NCBI GenBank assembly: GCA_023433655.1
Contig: JAEYUE010000261.1
Location: forward strand, 1-5,304
DNA: 5,304 nt
Direction of reading: 5' to 3'
Source of the DNA: Pseudomonadota bacterium
GTDB taxonomy: Bacteria > Pseudomonadota > Alphaproteobacteria > Caulobacterales > Caulobacteraceae
In this document: positions 5,257-5,304 of the stretch, piece after piece
Position numbering within the stretch: the first letter of the stretch is position 1
Layout: every line of letters begins with the position of its first letter
Position numbers and translations under genes: made by a program
The notes under the pieces: generated by a model
Seen by the model: the letters and a program-made list of their open reading frames with translations, nothing else
Databases searched by the model: none
Told to the model about the DNA's origin: nothing

Positions 5257-5304
5257 TGCGCCGGCGGGGCCGCGCCGGGCGTCGTCGGGGCGGCGGTCCC
5301 GCCC
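5253..5304 (-). CDS. C-terminal end of an upstream gene (possibly LemA family), partial
   Basis: Seventeen codons and a stop are visible before the right edge; the peptide is Gly/Thr/Ala/Pro-rich and ends APPAQ. Its TGA (5255-5253) overlaps the GTG start of the TPM gene in GTGA, so it is the preceding gene of the same operon. LemA proteins often carry such Ala/Pro-rich tails and often precede YgcG-like TPM genes, which is the only reason to suggest LemA. The peptide itself has no diagnostic motif. Confidence 0.5.
   Translation of the reverse strand, partial: GGTAAPTTPGAAPPAQ

Noticed and set aside
1..5304. CRISPR array, tRNA, rRNA, insertion sequence or phage genes
   Set aside because: No evenly spaced repeats, tRNA-like cloverleaf, transposase motif or terminal inverted repeats were seen on either strand.

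Overview
The window is very GC-rich and densely coded. Its gene content and style point to an alphaproteobacterium of the order Caulobacterales; a Brevundimonas- or Caulobacter-like genome is my best guess. The strongest taxonomic clue is the left-edge gene. It starts with a conserved-looking RPPLNL-type N-terminus, then has a proline/alanine/glutamate-rich cytoplasmic stretch, two transmembrane helices and a long coiled coil. That is the architecture of the polarity (birth-scar) protein TipN. The organism and the name are inferences from architecture, not from a database search.

Layout, left to right. (1) Bases 1-975, minus: N-terminal 325 codons of the TipN-like protein, running off the left edge. 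(2) Bases 1090-1275, minus: a 61-residue single-span membrane protein of unknown function with a strong Shine-Dalgarno, just upstream of the TipN-like gene. (3) Bases 1276-1444: a divergent intergenic region that must drive the small gene leftward and the next gene rightward. (4) Bases 1445-2911, plus: a cytosolic phospholipase D-superfamily enzyme with two intact HKD motifs. (5) Bases 2901-3635, minus: an endonuclease/exonuclease/phosphatase (EEP) fold hydrolase, tail-to-tail with the PLD gene and overlapping it by 11 bp. (6) Bases 3734-4426 and 4420-5256, minus: two TPM-domain membrane proteins in translationally overlapping frames. The upstream one is secreted or membrane-anchored with a glycine-rich tail; the downstream one has a two-helix membrane hairpin inside its TPM region. 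(7) Bases 5253-5304, minus: the last 17 codons of another gene that overlaps the first TPM gene by 4 bp, by context possibly lemA.

How they fit together: the right half reads as one leftward operon, (lemA-like)-TPM-TPM, possibly continuing after a 98-bp gap into the EEP gene. LemA and TPM proteins often travel together and act at the cell envelope. A PLD enzyme beside an EEP hydrolase recalls the enterobacterial clsB (ybhO)-ybhP pair and suggests phospholipid or phosphodiester metabolism, although here the two genes converge rather than form an operon. The left half (small membrane protein plus TipN-like gene) looks like a cell-polarity locus. I see no tRNA, rRNA, CRISPR array, insertion sequence or phage gene. 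There is no clear sign of a wholly new system; the least explained item is the 61-residue membrane protein beside the TipN-like gene.
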